Shown: positions 22,737-34,785, counted from the first letter of the stretch. The stretch: DNA of 64,000 nucleotides from Linum tenue (GCA_946122785.1 CAMGYJ010000003.1:25933811-25997810), one strand, 5' to 3'. The notes: generated by a model not told the origin, from the sequence alone. Made by a program: numbers and translations.

Positions 22737-24383
22737 TAGCAGGGAGGGGCAGGCCTAAGATCCCTAAAAAACGCCAATCTCGCTATGCTAGCCAAGAGTG
22801 GGTGACGACTGATTAAGGAGAAGGATAGCCTTTGGATCCAGCTAATGGTGGCGAAGTATGGTCGACAACGAGAAAATCTCGAGATGATTCGACCAATTCA
22901 GGGAAGTTCCTTTACGTGGAGAAGCTTGTCCAAAGCTTCTAACCTTCTTCGGAAGAGTTGCGCCTGGAATATTAAGAATGGTAAGCATACTAAGTTCTGG
23001 TTGGATACTTGGATTTTGCAGGTTCCTCATAGGGACGTTGCTATCGGCCCCGTCCCGGAGTCGATAGAAGCTGAGCCGATTGCTTCTTTTGTGGAGAGCT
23101 TGGCGGACGGATTTGTTCATGGATCTCCTTTCGAGCGATATTTTTCAGAAGATTCTCAGCATTGGGGTTGACAAGATGGCTTCGGAAGAGGACACCATTT
23201 TCTGGTCAGTCTCGTCGGATGGGAGATTTTCGGCTAAGTCTGCGTACTCCCTTCTGAACCAGCGACCGGCAGACCCAGACGAGAAGCTGTGGAAGATCAT
23301 TTGGAGCCTTCCGGTGCCGGAAAGAATCAGGAGCTTCATGTGGATGACGACGTTGGTGAAATTGGCCACTAAGGCGCTTCTCTTCTCCAGGAAAGTGACA
23401 AACAACCAGTGTTGTCTTCGTTGCGGTGACCAGGTGGAGTCCATTCTCCACATCCTCCGGGACTGCCCCCCTGCTAGGTATGTCTGGCTTCGGCACATCC
23501 TGACGACTCTGCAGCAACACTTTTTCAGTCTGGATCAGAGCAGCTGGCTGCGAGATAATCGTAAGAGTAGCGAGTGTTGGACTCGGGCATGAGTTGGCGG
23601 CTTTCTTCAGCGTTTCCTCCTGGCTGATTTGGAAGAACAGATGCACTTCATGTTTTAGAGGTCTGAACTCAACTCTCTCTCCTCCCTCCCTTGAGTTCTC
23701 AATTGTGGCTAAGTGCAGACTTTGGCATGAGGCTTGGCAAGCTCCTTCTCCACTTCCCAACCTCAGAGGTCAGATGGTGCCCGGACTATGGCCATGATTG
23801 GTTGGACTCCTCCGGCTAATGGATGGTTAGCTCTTAACGTTGATGGGGCCTCCAACGGCAATCCCATAGCGGCTGGAGCCGGAGGAGTCCTTCGTGATTG
23901 GACTGGCAAGTGGGTCTCTGGTTTCACTGCGAATATTGGGACAGCGACCGCCGCCCTGGCTAAGCTGTGGGCAATCTTCCATGGACTTGATCTGGCTTGG
24001 AGATTGGGATGTCGGGCTGTCCGACTTGAGTCTGATTCCCAGCTAGCGATCCAGCTTATCAACAACTGTCAAGACCCTGTTCACCCTCATGCGACTTTGC
24101 TTTCTGCGATCCGTAGGAAGATTAGTCAAGATTGGCTAGTGAGCATTTCTCATATATATCGGGAAGGGAATTGTGTCGCGGACTGGCTCTCGAAGCACAA
24201 TCTCGTCTATCCCTACGGTATGCATGAATTTGCAAACCCGCCCCCTAGACTAATTTCCCTTATTAGAGAAGACGCCATGGGCATTACTTTCGAGCGTCGG
24301 GTTGTGACGCCTTCCCACTCTACTTCTTAGCTCTCTCCCTGTACTCCTGCTCTCGGCTTTTTCCTCCCTTTTCGCAAAAAAAA
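22737..24383 (+). mobile_element. 5'-truncated LINE with 12-bp target-site duplication
   Basis: Direct repeats AAAACTAAAACA at 22725-22736 and 24384-24395 flank the fragment, and an A-run of about 12 lies just before the right one. This is the classic signature of target-primed reverse transcription with 5' truncation. Only the RT tail, zf-RVT and RNase H are present. The element starts in the conserved GGLGLRSLKNANLAM-like region in slightly altered form. Confidence 0.92.
22845..24330 (+). pseudogene. LINE C-terminal RT/zf-RVT/RNase H remnant
   Basis: Frame 22845-23171 has WRSLSKASNLLRKSCAW and FWLDTW, typical of plant LINE ORF2. A frame change near 23165 leads to 23592 with the zf-RVT residues CLRCGDQVESILHILRDC. 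After another break, the RNase H occupies 23734-24330: NVDGASNGNP (catalytic Asp present), AKLWAIFHGLDLAW (the family's catalytic Glu before LWAI is Lys here), ESDSQLAI (Asp present) and ISHIYREGNCVADWLS. The copy is inactive. Confidence 0.9.
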
Positions 24384-24553
24384 AAAACTAAAACAGAGGC
24401 AAGGAGAAGTGACGAGATGGTAATATATCAATTTATTGCGCTTGGTAGTCTTCAATTCGATGATTGGAGACTAAGAGAGCTAGAGATAACTTGCGAGATT
24501 GTTCGCTATTTGGTTTTTTCAAAATAACAAGAAATTGAATGAGAGACCAGAGT

Positions 24554-26235
24554 TGTAAGAAGTGTAATTTGTGTGTTTGTATTGATGTATAGAAGGGGTA
24601 TTTATACCCACTGGAGTACAGGTTTACAAGTATGATACATATATACAATTATACATGGACACGAAAACTAAGGTATGCTAAATAGTAAATACTACACGGA
24701 TAAAGTCTAATCCCTAATATGCCCCGTAAGAGGGAGAGTGGTTTGGTGAGCGTAACAAGTGAACCCTAGTAGTCGAGAGTGGTTTGGTGAGTGCATCGGC
24801 AAGTTGCGAGACAATAGGCAAGTGGCGCATGTGAAGTTGCCGAGTTTGGATAAGCTGGCGCACAAAATGATAGTCCAACGCAAGTTGTTTTATGCGGGAG
24901 TGGAACACAGGATTCGAGCTGAAATTGACGGCACCCTAGTTGTCCCAGATGTGCAAAGAGCAATGGCCTGGTACTCAACTTCAGCACTAGACCGTGCAGC
25001 TGTCCGCTATTTTGTGGATTTCTTGGAGATCAACATGCCGCCAAGATAAATGAGAAAGCAAACGTGGTGGTGCGGTCATAAGGGCCACCAGCCCAGCCTG
25101 ATTCGGAGAAAACACAAAGTGTTAGTAGAGAAGACTGGTGGCAAATGTAGATGGTGAGAGAGCGAGTACTAGCCAAGTACAAGAGTAGTCGTTTAACATG
25201 TTGTCAGTGAAGTGACATGGGAGCATGCATGTATTGTGACATTTTGTTGACAGCGGAGGCCACATCAGGACGAGTTGTAAGAAGATACTGGAGAACACCA
25301 AGAGCCTGTCGATAGAGAGTACCATCAGCCCATCAGCAACAACCGACCCATCCCGTAGAAGAAGATGAGTCGTAGAGGCCAGAGAAGTGGACGATGACTT
25401 GGCCTCATGCATTTGAAACCGAGTAAGAATGTCCTAAATGTACTTGTGCTTCAAGAGAATATAGCATGTGGAAGTAGGGATGACTTCAATGCCTAAGAAA
25501 TAATTGACCTGGCCAAGATGCTTTTGAGCAAACCGGGCGGACAACTGATCCTGAAATTGGTGTTAGAACTCAGAGTTTTTGCCGGTAAGAAGAAGGTCAT
25601 CCACGTATATCAAGAAGTAAGCAAACACACCAACACAATGATACACAAATAGAGAAGCTTCCGAGTGAGTCTATGTAAACCCACACTGAACAAGGAAAGA
25701 GCTCAGTTCATCATACCAAGTGCGCGGTGCTTGACGCAAGCCATAGATAGCTTGACGTAGACGACACACATGATTGGGAAACTGAAGATTACGTAAGCCC
25801 GGAGGTTGAGCCTCCTCATGAAGATGAACCTGAAGAAATGCATTGTTCACGTCAATATGATATATCGTCCAATTGTGGAAGAGAGCTAACGTGAACACGG
25901 TGCGGACCGTGACGGGCTTGAGAATGAGACTAAATGTTTCATGAAAGTCAACATCTGGGCGCTGAGGGAACCCTTCAGCAACTAGTCGAGTCTTGAAGCG
26001 CTCAATGCTACCATCAGGTCAAAATTTGATTCGATAGTCACCGATTACCAATAAAGTTGTAGTGAGGTAAACCAAACTCTGATACCATGTAATGAATGTA
26101 AACTGTGTTTGTTTTGATGTATAGAAGGGGTATTTATACCCACTAGAGTACAGGTTTACAGGTATGATACGAAAATACAATTATACATGGACAAGGAAAC
26201 TAAGGTAAACTAATTACTATACGTAATTCCTAATA
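24554..26235 (-). mobile_element. Internally deleted Copia element with TSD AGAGT
   Basis: Minus-strand element. The 5' LTR (26088-26235, about 148 bp) is followed directly by a primer-binding site complementary to initiator tRNA-Met (TGGTATCAGAG, plus-strand 26077-26087). The 3' LTR (24554-24719, about 166 bp) is preceded by a purine-rich CGGGGCA tract. Flanking AGAGT repeats at 24549-24553 and 26236-26240 confirm both ends. The LTR begins TATTAG instead of the usual TG and ends in ACA. Only about 1.37 kb of interior remains, so gag and integrase are deleted. Confidence 0.93.
24720..26076 (-). pseudogene. Copia RT and RNase H fragments
   Basis: Reading leftward, 25898-25671 gives the RT segment with HIDVNNAFLQ and IYGLRQAPRTWYDELSSF, and a later piece at 24908-24714 gives the RNase H end with HSRIKQLALDYHFV and LADALTKPLS. 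Between them other frames keep short Copia-like text, and the catalytic YVDD block is only partly readable (25560-25600). Stops and deletions make it non-functional. Confidence 0.85.
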
Positions 26236-26240
26236 AGAGT

Positions 26241-27337
26241 GACCTAGGAGAGTTGGAAAGTTTGCAAGCTGTCAAAGTGTCTGGAAGGACTGGCGGTTGT
26301 GGGCTATGCTTATTTAATTGTATTTTTTTATATTTATCGATATTTTGGTACATACCGAGCTCAATTTTTTAATTCGAAAGCCAAATATTAAATAAATCTC
26401 CAAAATCAATCTCGATAAAAAAAACTCAATATTTAGAAATAACAAATAATGATAAATTTATTACGATATTCAGTGTATCTAAAATATCCAACTTCTAACG
26501 CTACCTATTTATATTATGAATTGGTTCTGTTGCCCTCGAAAAAACTAAATATCATGTAGATTTAATATCTTAGGTACTTAATCATATAGCTAGTTTTTCA
26601 CTAAAAAATTACCGGAAGAAAAAAGAAGTCACAACTTGTCCAGGTAACACACTTGAACATCGATGATGTCGAGGCTGAAATGCTACAAATCGGTCGGCGG
26701 AAGCCAAACTGACACCATCATCTGATATAAAAGCAATCAAGCAACCGCCACTTTAGATGGTTGTTGACTTGTCGAGGTGTGAAAGGAACTTGACTTTAAA
26801 TTTCCCATGGTACCAATTACACTTTCTTCACAATAGAAAACTATCACACTTTTTTCGTATTATAGTTCTTCCGAAAGTAAATGAAATTTGAGTATTAGAA
26901 CTAGACTGAAAAGTATATTCACATTTTATTTGGTCCAGTTTTTTCCAATTAAAATGACAGTTTGGCTCGTTGCAGATCGAACCATATTGCTATTGCGCAC
27001 CCTAATAATGAATATTAATAAAATATAAAGGGTTTATGACATTTTTAGTCCATATACATCATGTGATCCTGAGAAACACCTGCGTGTACTCCATAACTAG
27101 TTCCTATGGCGAAAAACTCTGCACGAATGTATTACTGTTGGTCCACCCATGTTTAGGTAGCAGGTCCTTGCTAATTAAGCCAAACACCAAATATGCTACA
27201 AATTCTCCTTTTCACTCTCTAATTGTACTTTTGATGAAAATATGCATCAGTGAAAACGAGTGAAGAGGATCGTAGTCAGGACCGTCCCATACATATTGAA
27301 AGCTTTGTTTCAGAACTAAAAAGTGTCCTAATTTTCT
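26241..27337. other. Intergenic, nothing recognised
   Basis: A/T-rich sequence without long open frames, inverted ends or domain traces. It ends at the 9-bp target repeat of the following element. Confidence 0.55.
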
Positions 27338-27346
27338 TTGAATATA

Positions 27347-27426
27347 GGCAAAATACACTTGTATAGCCAACACTTTTACGTTTGTGCCACTTATAGCTAC
27401 TTTTGGCGAAATACCACTTATAGCCA
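27347..27426 (+). repeat. Left terminal inverted repeat of the Pack-MULE
   Basis: About 80 bp, pairing with the right end with five mismatches by eye. It contains two copies of the word CCACTTATAGC. Beyond 27426 the two arms diverge by an indel of about 35 bp and then share TTTCCGT. Confidence 0.9.
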
Positions 27427-27491
27427 TTTCCGTCCAATTCTTTAACGCTGTTAACGTTAAGTGTGATTGGGAAAAGGAAGAGGCTTATGTC

Positions 27492-28394
27492 AGTTAACTC
27501 GGTCGAGCGCGAGACTTTTCCTGCTTTTCGAGTGCTTCTCGAAGGAGCAATGAAAAACCGTAATCAGATTGTGAAATTGAGAACAAAGGTTTGGAAGGGA
27601 AAGTAAATCGATCGAATGGAATGAATTGAACGCAAGTCAGTGAACGAGTAATTTGTGAACTGATTGGGCTTGGGCCAAATTCTCTTTAAGTCGATCAACT
27701 CCAAGAAGTCAGCCCAGCTTCTTGATTGCCTTTCTTCTTAAAAAGCCTGCGTTTAGCTTCTCCCTTCCCTGTGTTCGTCTGAATCAAAAGTTCTTCCCTG
27801 CAAAAGAACAGAGCACTTTTGCCAAAACAGAGACTCAGCTGCAGCAGAGTTAGAAGTATAAAAGTTCAGACCAAGACACCGGGATTTTTACGTGGTTTCC
27901 GATACTGATAAATCAGTATCGACTAGTCCACGGCCAAAGGCACTCTGATTGAGCCCTTTGACGATATACTATGGATGTATGTGTTCAGTTTATAGAATAC
28001 AATCACGATTCCCTTGTGACTCCCTGTCACACACACTCAGACTCCCCCTGGAACACTGACTCCCCGTCACCTGTTCCAAATCAAGAATACTGATCACTCA
28101 GAGCTCTCTCCCCGACAGCTCTAACTCTCTTTTGTTCTCTTTCAAACCCAAAACTTTTTCTATCTCTCTGTTTGAAATCACCCGAACAAAAGTGACTCCC
28201 AATTCCCCCTTTTCCTCTTTTTAAGTATCCCAAGTCTATGACCGTTAGGTTCTCCTTGATCAATCACAGTGATTGTGATTTGATCTTGATTCACAGTTGA
28301 CTTTCCCAATTTACTTGACAGAATTTCGAATTTCCCTCTTTAACTCCTCTGATCGGTCATTCCTTTTGAGTCGTTGAACAAGCTTTTGCCAACA
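27492..28394 (-). repeat. 3' LTR of the nested Copia element
   Basis: Starts (minus strand) TGTTGGCAAAAGC after the polypurine tract and ends at GAGTTAACT beside the ATGTC target repeat. About 903 bp. It is slightly longer than its partner because of an internal insertion. Confidence 0.92.
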
Positions 28395-28815
28395 TTCTCC
28401 CCCTAAGCTTGTCAATGGCTCAACCTGCAACCTGCACACACTCAACACACCATTGGTGCAGCCTGTCCAAACCAAAACTTGCAATACGCAACAGATTCTA
28501 TTTTTATTGAAACCTTCATTTTATTTAAGAAAACAAACAACTCAGACTACATCCAAAGGATATCCCTTAAAGAGGCACTCACACAGCTACTGAAAAGACC
28601 CTTACACAACCAAATCAGAACCAACTTCTAGACTTGCTCAAAAGGGATATTTAGGTGGTGATGCATAGCTTGAAATTCTATCCTCATCATAAGATTCTGA
28701 GTCTGAACTGATCGGATCATTGATCTGATTAGACTCATACACAAACCTAGGCAGCAACAGATCCTTTTCCAACTATTTCCTCCTTTTAGGTCCACACACA
28801 AAATGTGCAGCGTGC

Positions 28816-29826
28816 TTAAAGGCTGCAGCTGCTGCAATCCACCAGAGCAGTAGCTTGCTCTGTGACAAGCGGGTTGCTCACTCCCCCTGAGCCAGTGACA
28901 GGCTTACGAGGGCCAACCAGAGCATCAAGGCGAGCGAGTACATGCTGGGGTCGAAGGTCATCCAGAATATCACAGACCACGACTTTATCACGCAAGCCGA
29001 TACCCAAACGGGATAGGAGTCGAGTGATTTGGGGACCAAATGGCAAAGGCCCACTGTAATACTCATTGCCAAATCGGATCATATGGAAAAACATAAGTGA
29101 TGCAAAGCTGATCCGGCGTCCAGCGCGTGCATTGGATAGCACCCAAAGATTAGTGGAGTGAAGAAGCTCAGTGCTGGACAGGTCTCGAGGAAGAAAACAA
29201 CGAGTCAAGAAGAAATGGAGCACCTTTAGATCATCAGGAATACGCCCAACAGAAAGATGAGAAGGGAACCAACGTCCAATATCATGAGCCAGAGATTTAA
29301 GAGTTTCATCAAATCGGAACCCGAAGTGATAAAATTCTCTATCAGACCAAGCCTGCAACCCATCATGTGGAATTCCCAGAATAGAGGCCAGTAAGTCAGG
29401 AGTAACTTTGATCTCATAATCATACACCAATGTGGTGAAATAGGAAGGGTCACTTCCTGGACCACATCGAAGATTGACAAAGAACAAGCGAACAGCTTCA
29501 GGACACTGACTGAATCGCAAGTTCTCGACCAGAGAACTCCAACCGAGACTCCGAAGATATGCAGGGATATTAATCTCATACTTTGAGAAGGTAGAAGGCT
29601 GAATGAAGAAAGAGGGATAAAGGGGACGGTCTCGAAATCTACGAAGATATCGGGAATAGGTCGCAGCATTTCGAAAGCTCTGGTTTTTGAACAGAGCATT
29701 AGCATGCATCTGACCATGATTTAGGGCCATTGGAACAAATTGAAGTGAGAGGAAGGCTTCAGAAGAATGATTGTAAGCAACGTTGAATGGAATGAGAAGA
29801 GGAAGAGTTACCCTGACTTTATACAC
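28816..29826 (-). CDS. Additional ORF downstream of Copia pol (plant transposon-protein-like)
   Basis: A continuous 336-residue frame lies in sense between the pol stop (29976) and the 3' LTR, the place where SIRE-type Copia elements carry an extra or env-like ORF. It begins MYKVRVTLPLLIPF (an internal ATG gives MALNHGQMH). It contains FFVNLRCGPG, then DPSYFTTLVYDYEIKVTPDLLASILGIP in broken runs, and later LHFFLTRCFLPRD and FFHMIRFGNEYY. That pattern resembles the poorly characterised putative plant transposon protein family often found in such elements; this is recall, not a search. I see no signal peptide, clear transmembrane helix or coiled coil, so a viral-type envelope is not supported. 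It is intact while pol is broken. Function unknown. Confidence 0.7.
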   Translation of the reverse strand: MYKVRVTLPLLIPFNVAYNHSSEAFLSLQFVPMALNHGQMHANALFKNQSFRNAATYSRYLRRFRDRPLYPSFFIQPSTFSKYEINIPAYLRSLGWSSLVENLRFSQCPEAVRLFFVNLRCGPGSDPSYFTTLVYDYEIKVTPDLLASILGIPHDGLQAWSDREFYHFGFRFDETLKSLAHDIGRWFPSHLSVGRIPDDLKVLHFFLTRCFLPRDLSSTELLHSTNLWVLSNARAGRRISFASLMFFHMIRFGNEYYSGPLPFGPQITRLLSRLGIGLRDKVVVCDILDDLRPQHVLARLDALVGPRKPVTGSGGVSNPLVTEQATALVDCSSCSL

Positions 29827-29975
29827 TCACAGTGTACACATAATGGGAAACTCTTCGAGAAAGGAAAGAAATTATTTACTTGCATACCCATAGTCCCGAA
29901 GATTTGTTAAGTAAATATTCTAAAATATCCGAACACATCAATCAGAGACAATCAGAATAAATCAATCAGAATCAA

Positions 29976-32900
29976 CTAGGGTGAATCGATCTCATTCTGA
30001 GAAAACATGCCAAGTTCATGTCGTATTGACAAAAACTTGTCTGATCCTAGAGGCTTTGTAAAAATGTATGCCCATTGCATATCAGTACCAATGAATTCCA
30101 GATGTATTTTTCCATCTTGTACAAGATCTCTGATGAAATGATAGCGCACTTCAATGTGCTTAGTACAAGAGTGCTGAATGAGGTTCTTAGTCATATTAAT
30201 CGCACTAGTGTTATCACACAAGACTGGAAGAGATCCTACATCTAATCCATAGTCTTGAAGCTGATATTTCAGCCACAATAACTGAGTACAACTTAGTCCT
30301 GCTGCAATATACTCTGCTTCTACAGTAGATAATGCAACAGAACTCTGTTTTTTACTTGACCAAGAAATCAAAGAGGTACCAAGGAAATGGCACGCCCCAG
30401 AAGTACTTTTTCTGTCAATTACACAACCAGCATGATCCGAGTCACTATAACTCAGCAATTCAAGACTTGAATCACAAGAATACCACAAGCCAAGATGTGT
30501 AGTGCCTACAAGATACCTAAAAATTCGTTTCACAACAGATAGATGACTGACTTTTGGACAACTCTGGAACCGTGCACACACACACACACAACATTATGTC
30601 TGGCCGACTAGCAGTCAAATATAATAGTGAACCTATCATCCCTCTATACATTTTATCATTTACAGGTTCACCTGATTCATCCATTGTAAGTTTGACTGAA
30701 GATCCCATGGGTGTGACAGCAGACTTTAAGTTTTTCAAATCAAAACGTTCCAAGATATTAAGTAGATATTTAGATTGACTTATGAAGGTGCCTTTTTCAG
30801 TTTGATGAACTTGCATACCTAGAAAATAAGTTAATTCACCCATTAGACTCATTTCAAAAGCCCTTTCATTGCTGTTTCAAACTCTTTGCATAATTTCTGA
30901 CTAGAGGATCCAAAAATTATGTCGTCAACATATACTTGTACAAGTATTGTATGACCATTTAAGCTTTTAATAAATAAGGTTTTTTCCACAGAACCTCTGT
31001 GAAACCCATCAGAAATCAAAAGGTTGCTTAGCTTGTTATACCAAGCCCTAGGAGCCTGCTTTAGCCCATACAATGCTTTATTCAACTTGTATACATGATC
31101 TGGAAATTTCTGATTCTCAAAACCAGGAGGTTGAGCTACGTATACCTCTTCTTTTAGATCCCCATTTAAAAACACACTTTTCACATCCATTTGATATAGT
31201 TTGAATTTTTTTGAAGCAGCAAAGGCACACGATAGTCTGATAGCTTCTAGTCTAGCCACAGGAGCAAATGACTCATCAAAGTCAATTCCTTCTTCCTGAT
31301 CATAACCTTGAGCTACCAACCTAGATTTATTTTTTTGTTATATCACCAATTTCATCAGTCTTATTTTTGTATACCCACTTAGTGCCAATTATAGGTTTGT
31401 CTTTTGGTTTAGGTACCAGTTCCCATACATTTAGTCTCTCAAAATACCCTATTTCATCTTGCATCGAAGCTGTCCAAAATTCATCATTTAAAGCTTCACG
31501 AATGTTCCTAGGTTCTATCAAAGAGATAAATGCAGTATGCATAGAAGGTGATTTGGATCGAGTGACCATACCTTGATTTATGTCACCAATGATCTGATCT
31601 AAAGGATGTCGTCTCTGAATATGCAGTGGTGCCTGTCTACCTTCATTTTGGTCATTCTCTTTTTCTGTTTCTGCAACTTTTTCTTCTGTTACATCAGCAT
31701 CTGCTCTGTCTTGACTTTTCTCCCTTAACAGGTCCTTTTGATACGATCTTCCAAGTCCAAGATCATCATCTTCCTCAATATACTCTGCACACTCACTTGG
31801 AGACTCATCAAATACCACATGTATGGACTCCTCAACTTTGAGGGTCCGTTTATTATAAACCCTATATGCTTTACTATGTGTAGAATACCCCAGAAAATTG
31901 CTTCATCTGATTTTGAGTCAAATTTTCCAAGATTGTCCTTAGTATTTAGCACAAAACATTTGCATCCAAATGGGCGAAAGTACCCCAGATTAGGTTTTCT
32001 ATCTTTCCAAAGTTCATAAGGACTTTTGTTTAACTTGGACCTAATTAAAGCTCTATTTATTGTATAACAAGCAGTGTTGATTGCTTCAGCCCAGAATTGC
32101 TTAGGCAATCCATAATCATTCAACATTGTTCTTGTTATATCAATCAGGGTTCGATTCTTTCTCTCCACAGCACCATTCTGCTGAGGTGTTCTTGGAGCAG
32201 AAAAGTTGTGAAATATACCTGATTCTTCACAAAAGTTTTCAAAGTTATCAGAAATAAACTCCCCCCATGATCACTCCTTACACTTGCAATTCTGGTATCC
32301 TTTTCATTTTCCAATCGTTTCACCAGACTTTTAAAATGCACAAAGGTTTCTCCTTTACTAGCCAGAAACAGTACCCAGGTATATCTAGAGTAATCATCCA
32401 CTACAACACATGCATAATATTTCCCTCCAAGACTCATTACATTACTAGGACCAAATAAGTCTAAGTGCAACAATTCTAGAGGTCTGGTCGAGGAAATCAC
32501 ATTTTTACTTTTGAAAGATGTTCTAACTTGTTTACTTCTAGTGTAAGCTTCACAGAATAATTCTTTTCTGCTGTTTAATCTAGGTATCCCTGTTACAATA
32601 TTCAAACTGGCCAGTTTTGCTAGAGATCCCACACTTATGTGACCTAGTTTCCTATGCCACTCCATTTGACTGTTTTTATCTAAAGAAACTAAGCACATTT
32701 CATTGAATTCCCTTTTGTTTTCCAGATTTATGCAAAATAGTTTCCCTTTTCTTTTACCAGTAAACAGAACTCTACTGTTTTCAATGTTTTCTACTAAGCA
32801 TCTGTTTGGTTCAAAAATAACTCTATTAGTTTCACCACACATTTGACTTATTGAAAATAAATTGTGTTTTAGACCGTCAACTAACATGACATTCTTAATA

Positions 32901-33436
32901 ACAGGACCAGTTCCAATTTCACCTCTTCCTAGAATATCAGTGCAGTAGTTATCCCCAAAATAAACCTTACCTCTCTTACCCTTAATCAGTTTAGTGAAAA
33001 GTTTTTCGTTTCCAGTCATGTGGTGTGAGCATCCACTATCCAGTATCCACTCACTGTCTTCCATGCTCACTTGGAAGCAGAACTGGACATGAAAGCACGT
33101 TTATTTGATTTTTGGTACCCATACCAGTCTGGATACCCCTCCCCTAATCCTTATATTAGCACAATTATAGCTTAAATGTCCCTTATCATGACATGAGAAG
33201 CATGTTATTTCTTTCATCCTAGTTTCCTTGGCTATCCGTTTTTTACACTGAGCAATATAGTGTCCCAAATCATGACAGTAAAAGCATTCAGTAGTTGATT
33301 TCTTATTATGAGACTCTCTTACTTTGGTTTTAATCCAGTTCTGTTGTTTGACAGGGTACTGATTTCCTATCGATTTCTTTAACTTAATGATTTCAGCCTC
33401 TAGCTCTATAATTCTATCAGCAGTTTCTTTTAACAT
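29976..33436 (-). pseudogene. Copia pol remnant (zinc knuckles, protease, integrase, RT, RNase H)
   Basis: In order on the minus strand: two CCHC knuckles at 33101-33436 (CFYCHDLGHYIAQC and CFSCHDKGHLSYNC); the protease motif LDSGCSHHMTG near 33040; the gag-pre-integrase and integrase core with HLDLFGP and the SDHGG segment near 32270, where a frame change sits in a run of Gs; the integrase C-terminal part with ERKNRTL (31725-32168); RT with [19 protein letters not shown] and the catalytic YVDD (30849-31319); and RNase H with KSTSGACHFLG and ENxTKPL-type end (29976-30587). In-frame stops near 33499 and 33100 and several shifts inactivate it. Most catalytic residues are still present. Confidence 0.92.
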
Positions 33437-33496
33437 TTCATCAACTCTGAGTTTCTCCTCTTTTAACTTATTATATTTCTTAGAGATTTCTCTAAG

Positions 33497-34738
33497 TTAT
33501 GTTTTAAGCTTCAAATGTTTGAGCTTAACATTAGCAAATTCAGACTGAATATCTCTTATAGTTTCTACCATTTGATCATCTTCATTGTAAGAATCCGAAT
33601 AGTAGTGAGTATTGTGTACCTGAGATGGATGAGAGTCATCTTCGCTTTCCCCAATTGCCATGTAGGCTTCGTATTTCCCGTTTGACTCCAGTTCATCATC
33701 ATCATCTTCACTGCAGCTCCAGGTAGCTACATAAGCCTTCTCGCGTTTCAGTTGTGGACACTCAGCCTTGATATGTCCACTCCTACCGCACTTGAAGCAA
33801 CCAGCTTGCATTCCACCCCTGTCACTGCTGTTGGTTTCCTTTCTGAATCCTGAGTTTGTCTTGAAAGGCTTCAATTGCTCCTTTTCTGATTCCCCTTCCT
33901 TTGATCTGTTGATAAAAGCTCCTTTTCTTCTTTCTTTCCTTATACGAAGCATTTTTGCAACGTGTTTGCTCAACATCGCCAACTCTTCATCCTCCATGTC
34001 TTCTAAACTGTCAAACTCATCTTCTGGAGCAGTTACCTTGAATGCTATACTCCTTTTCTCTCTTCTGGGTTCATCATTTTCTTCTCTTTTCAACTTGTCT
34101 TCATATGTGATAAGTGACCCCATGAGGTCATCCAAACTCAGTCGAGTTAAGTCCTTGGATTCTTCTATTGCCGTGACTTTAGGCGTCCACTTCTTAGGAA
34201 GAGCCCAGAGAATCTTTCGTACCAGATCTGCACTTGTATACTCCACTTCGAGATTCTTCAAGCTGTTGACTATAGTTGTGAATCTATCGTGCATTTCTTT
34301 GATAGATTCATCAGGCTTCATCACGAACGACTCAAATTCTTGCTTGAGTCGGTTAATTCTGGAGATCTTAACATGCGAGGTGCCCTCATGTGCAACCTGT
34401 AGCTTATCCCAAATCTCCTTAGCATTCTTGCACCCTGAGACTCGGTGATATTGCTCAGGAACAAGAGCGCAATACATCATATTAGTAGCCTTTGAATTGA
34501 GCTGGAAGTTCTTCTTGTCTTCTTCAGACCATTTACCTCCCGCCCATTTGACTTCAAGTGGCCCATCCATCACGATATCCCATAGATCTGGATTAGTGGA
34601 GCCGATGAAGAGCTCCATCCTGTTCTTCCAGTATCCGTAGTTGACACCTTCGAATCTGGGAGGTCGCGTCTGAGAAAATCCATCGGCGAGATACACATTT
34701 CCGCTGTTCGACGAGCCCGACGCCATTTTCGACTTCAC
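33497..34738 (-). CDS. Copia gag polyprotein (UBN2-type)
   Basis: 413-residue open frame. The N-terminal part has PRFEGVNYGYWKNRMELF, the characteristic DUF4219/UBN2 start, then capsid-like helices with HEGTSHVKISRINRLKQEFE. A zinc knuckle follows at about residues 315-328 (CFKCGRSGHIKAEC), then an acidic Ser/Asp/Glu-rich tail. It would form virus-like particles and bind the element RNA. The ATG four residues before MASGSS is preferred only for length. The frame ends in a TAA at 33497-33499, after which the same frame continues into further gag zinc fingers, so the stop is probably a later mutation. Confidence 0.88.
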   Translation of the reverse strand: MKSKMASGSSNSGNVYLADGFSQTRPPRFEGVNYGYWKNRMELFIGSTNPDLWDIVMDGPLEVKWAGGKWSEEDKKNFQLNSKATNMMYCALVPEQYHRVSGCKNAKEIWDKLQVAHEGTSHVKISRINRLKQEFESFVMKPDESIKEMHDRFTTIVNSLKNLEVEYTSADLVRKILWALPKKWTPKVTAIEESKDLTRLSLDDLMGSLITYEDKLKREENDEPRREKRSIAFKVTAPEDEFDSLEDMEDEELAMLSKHVAKMLRIRKERRKGAFINRSKEGESEKEQLKPFKTNSGFRKETNSSDRGGMQAGCFKCGRSGHIKAECPQLKREKAYVATWSCSEDDDDELESNGKYEAYMAIGESEDDSHPSQVHNTHYYSDSYNEDDQMVETIRDIQSEFANVKLKHLKLKT

Positions 34739-34785
34739 CGGAGGTTGCTAAGCCTTGTTCTACGGTGACCGGCTCTGATACCACG

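Noticed and set aside
26077..26087. tRNA-like string (CTCTGATACCA), also at 34773 and 40372
   Set aside because: These are primer-binding sites of LTR elements, complementary to the 3' end of initiator tRNA-Met, not tRNA genes.
28081..28263. 60-residue open frame repeated at 35343-35525
   Set aside because: It lies inside both LTRs of the same Copia element and is duplicated only because the LTRs are. There is no sign of a protein gene.
28816..29826. Envelope glycoprotein in the Copia element
   Set aside because: Position fits, but I see no signal peptide, transmembrane helix or coiled coil, so I only call it an additional ORF.
30586..30592. Short CA-repeat within the RNase H region of Copia as a microsatellite locus
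   Set aside because: Only about 8 CA units inside a decayed pol gene. It merely adds another frame disturbance.
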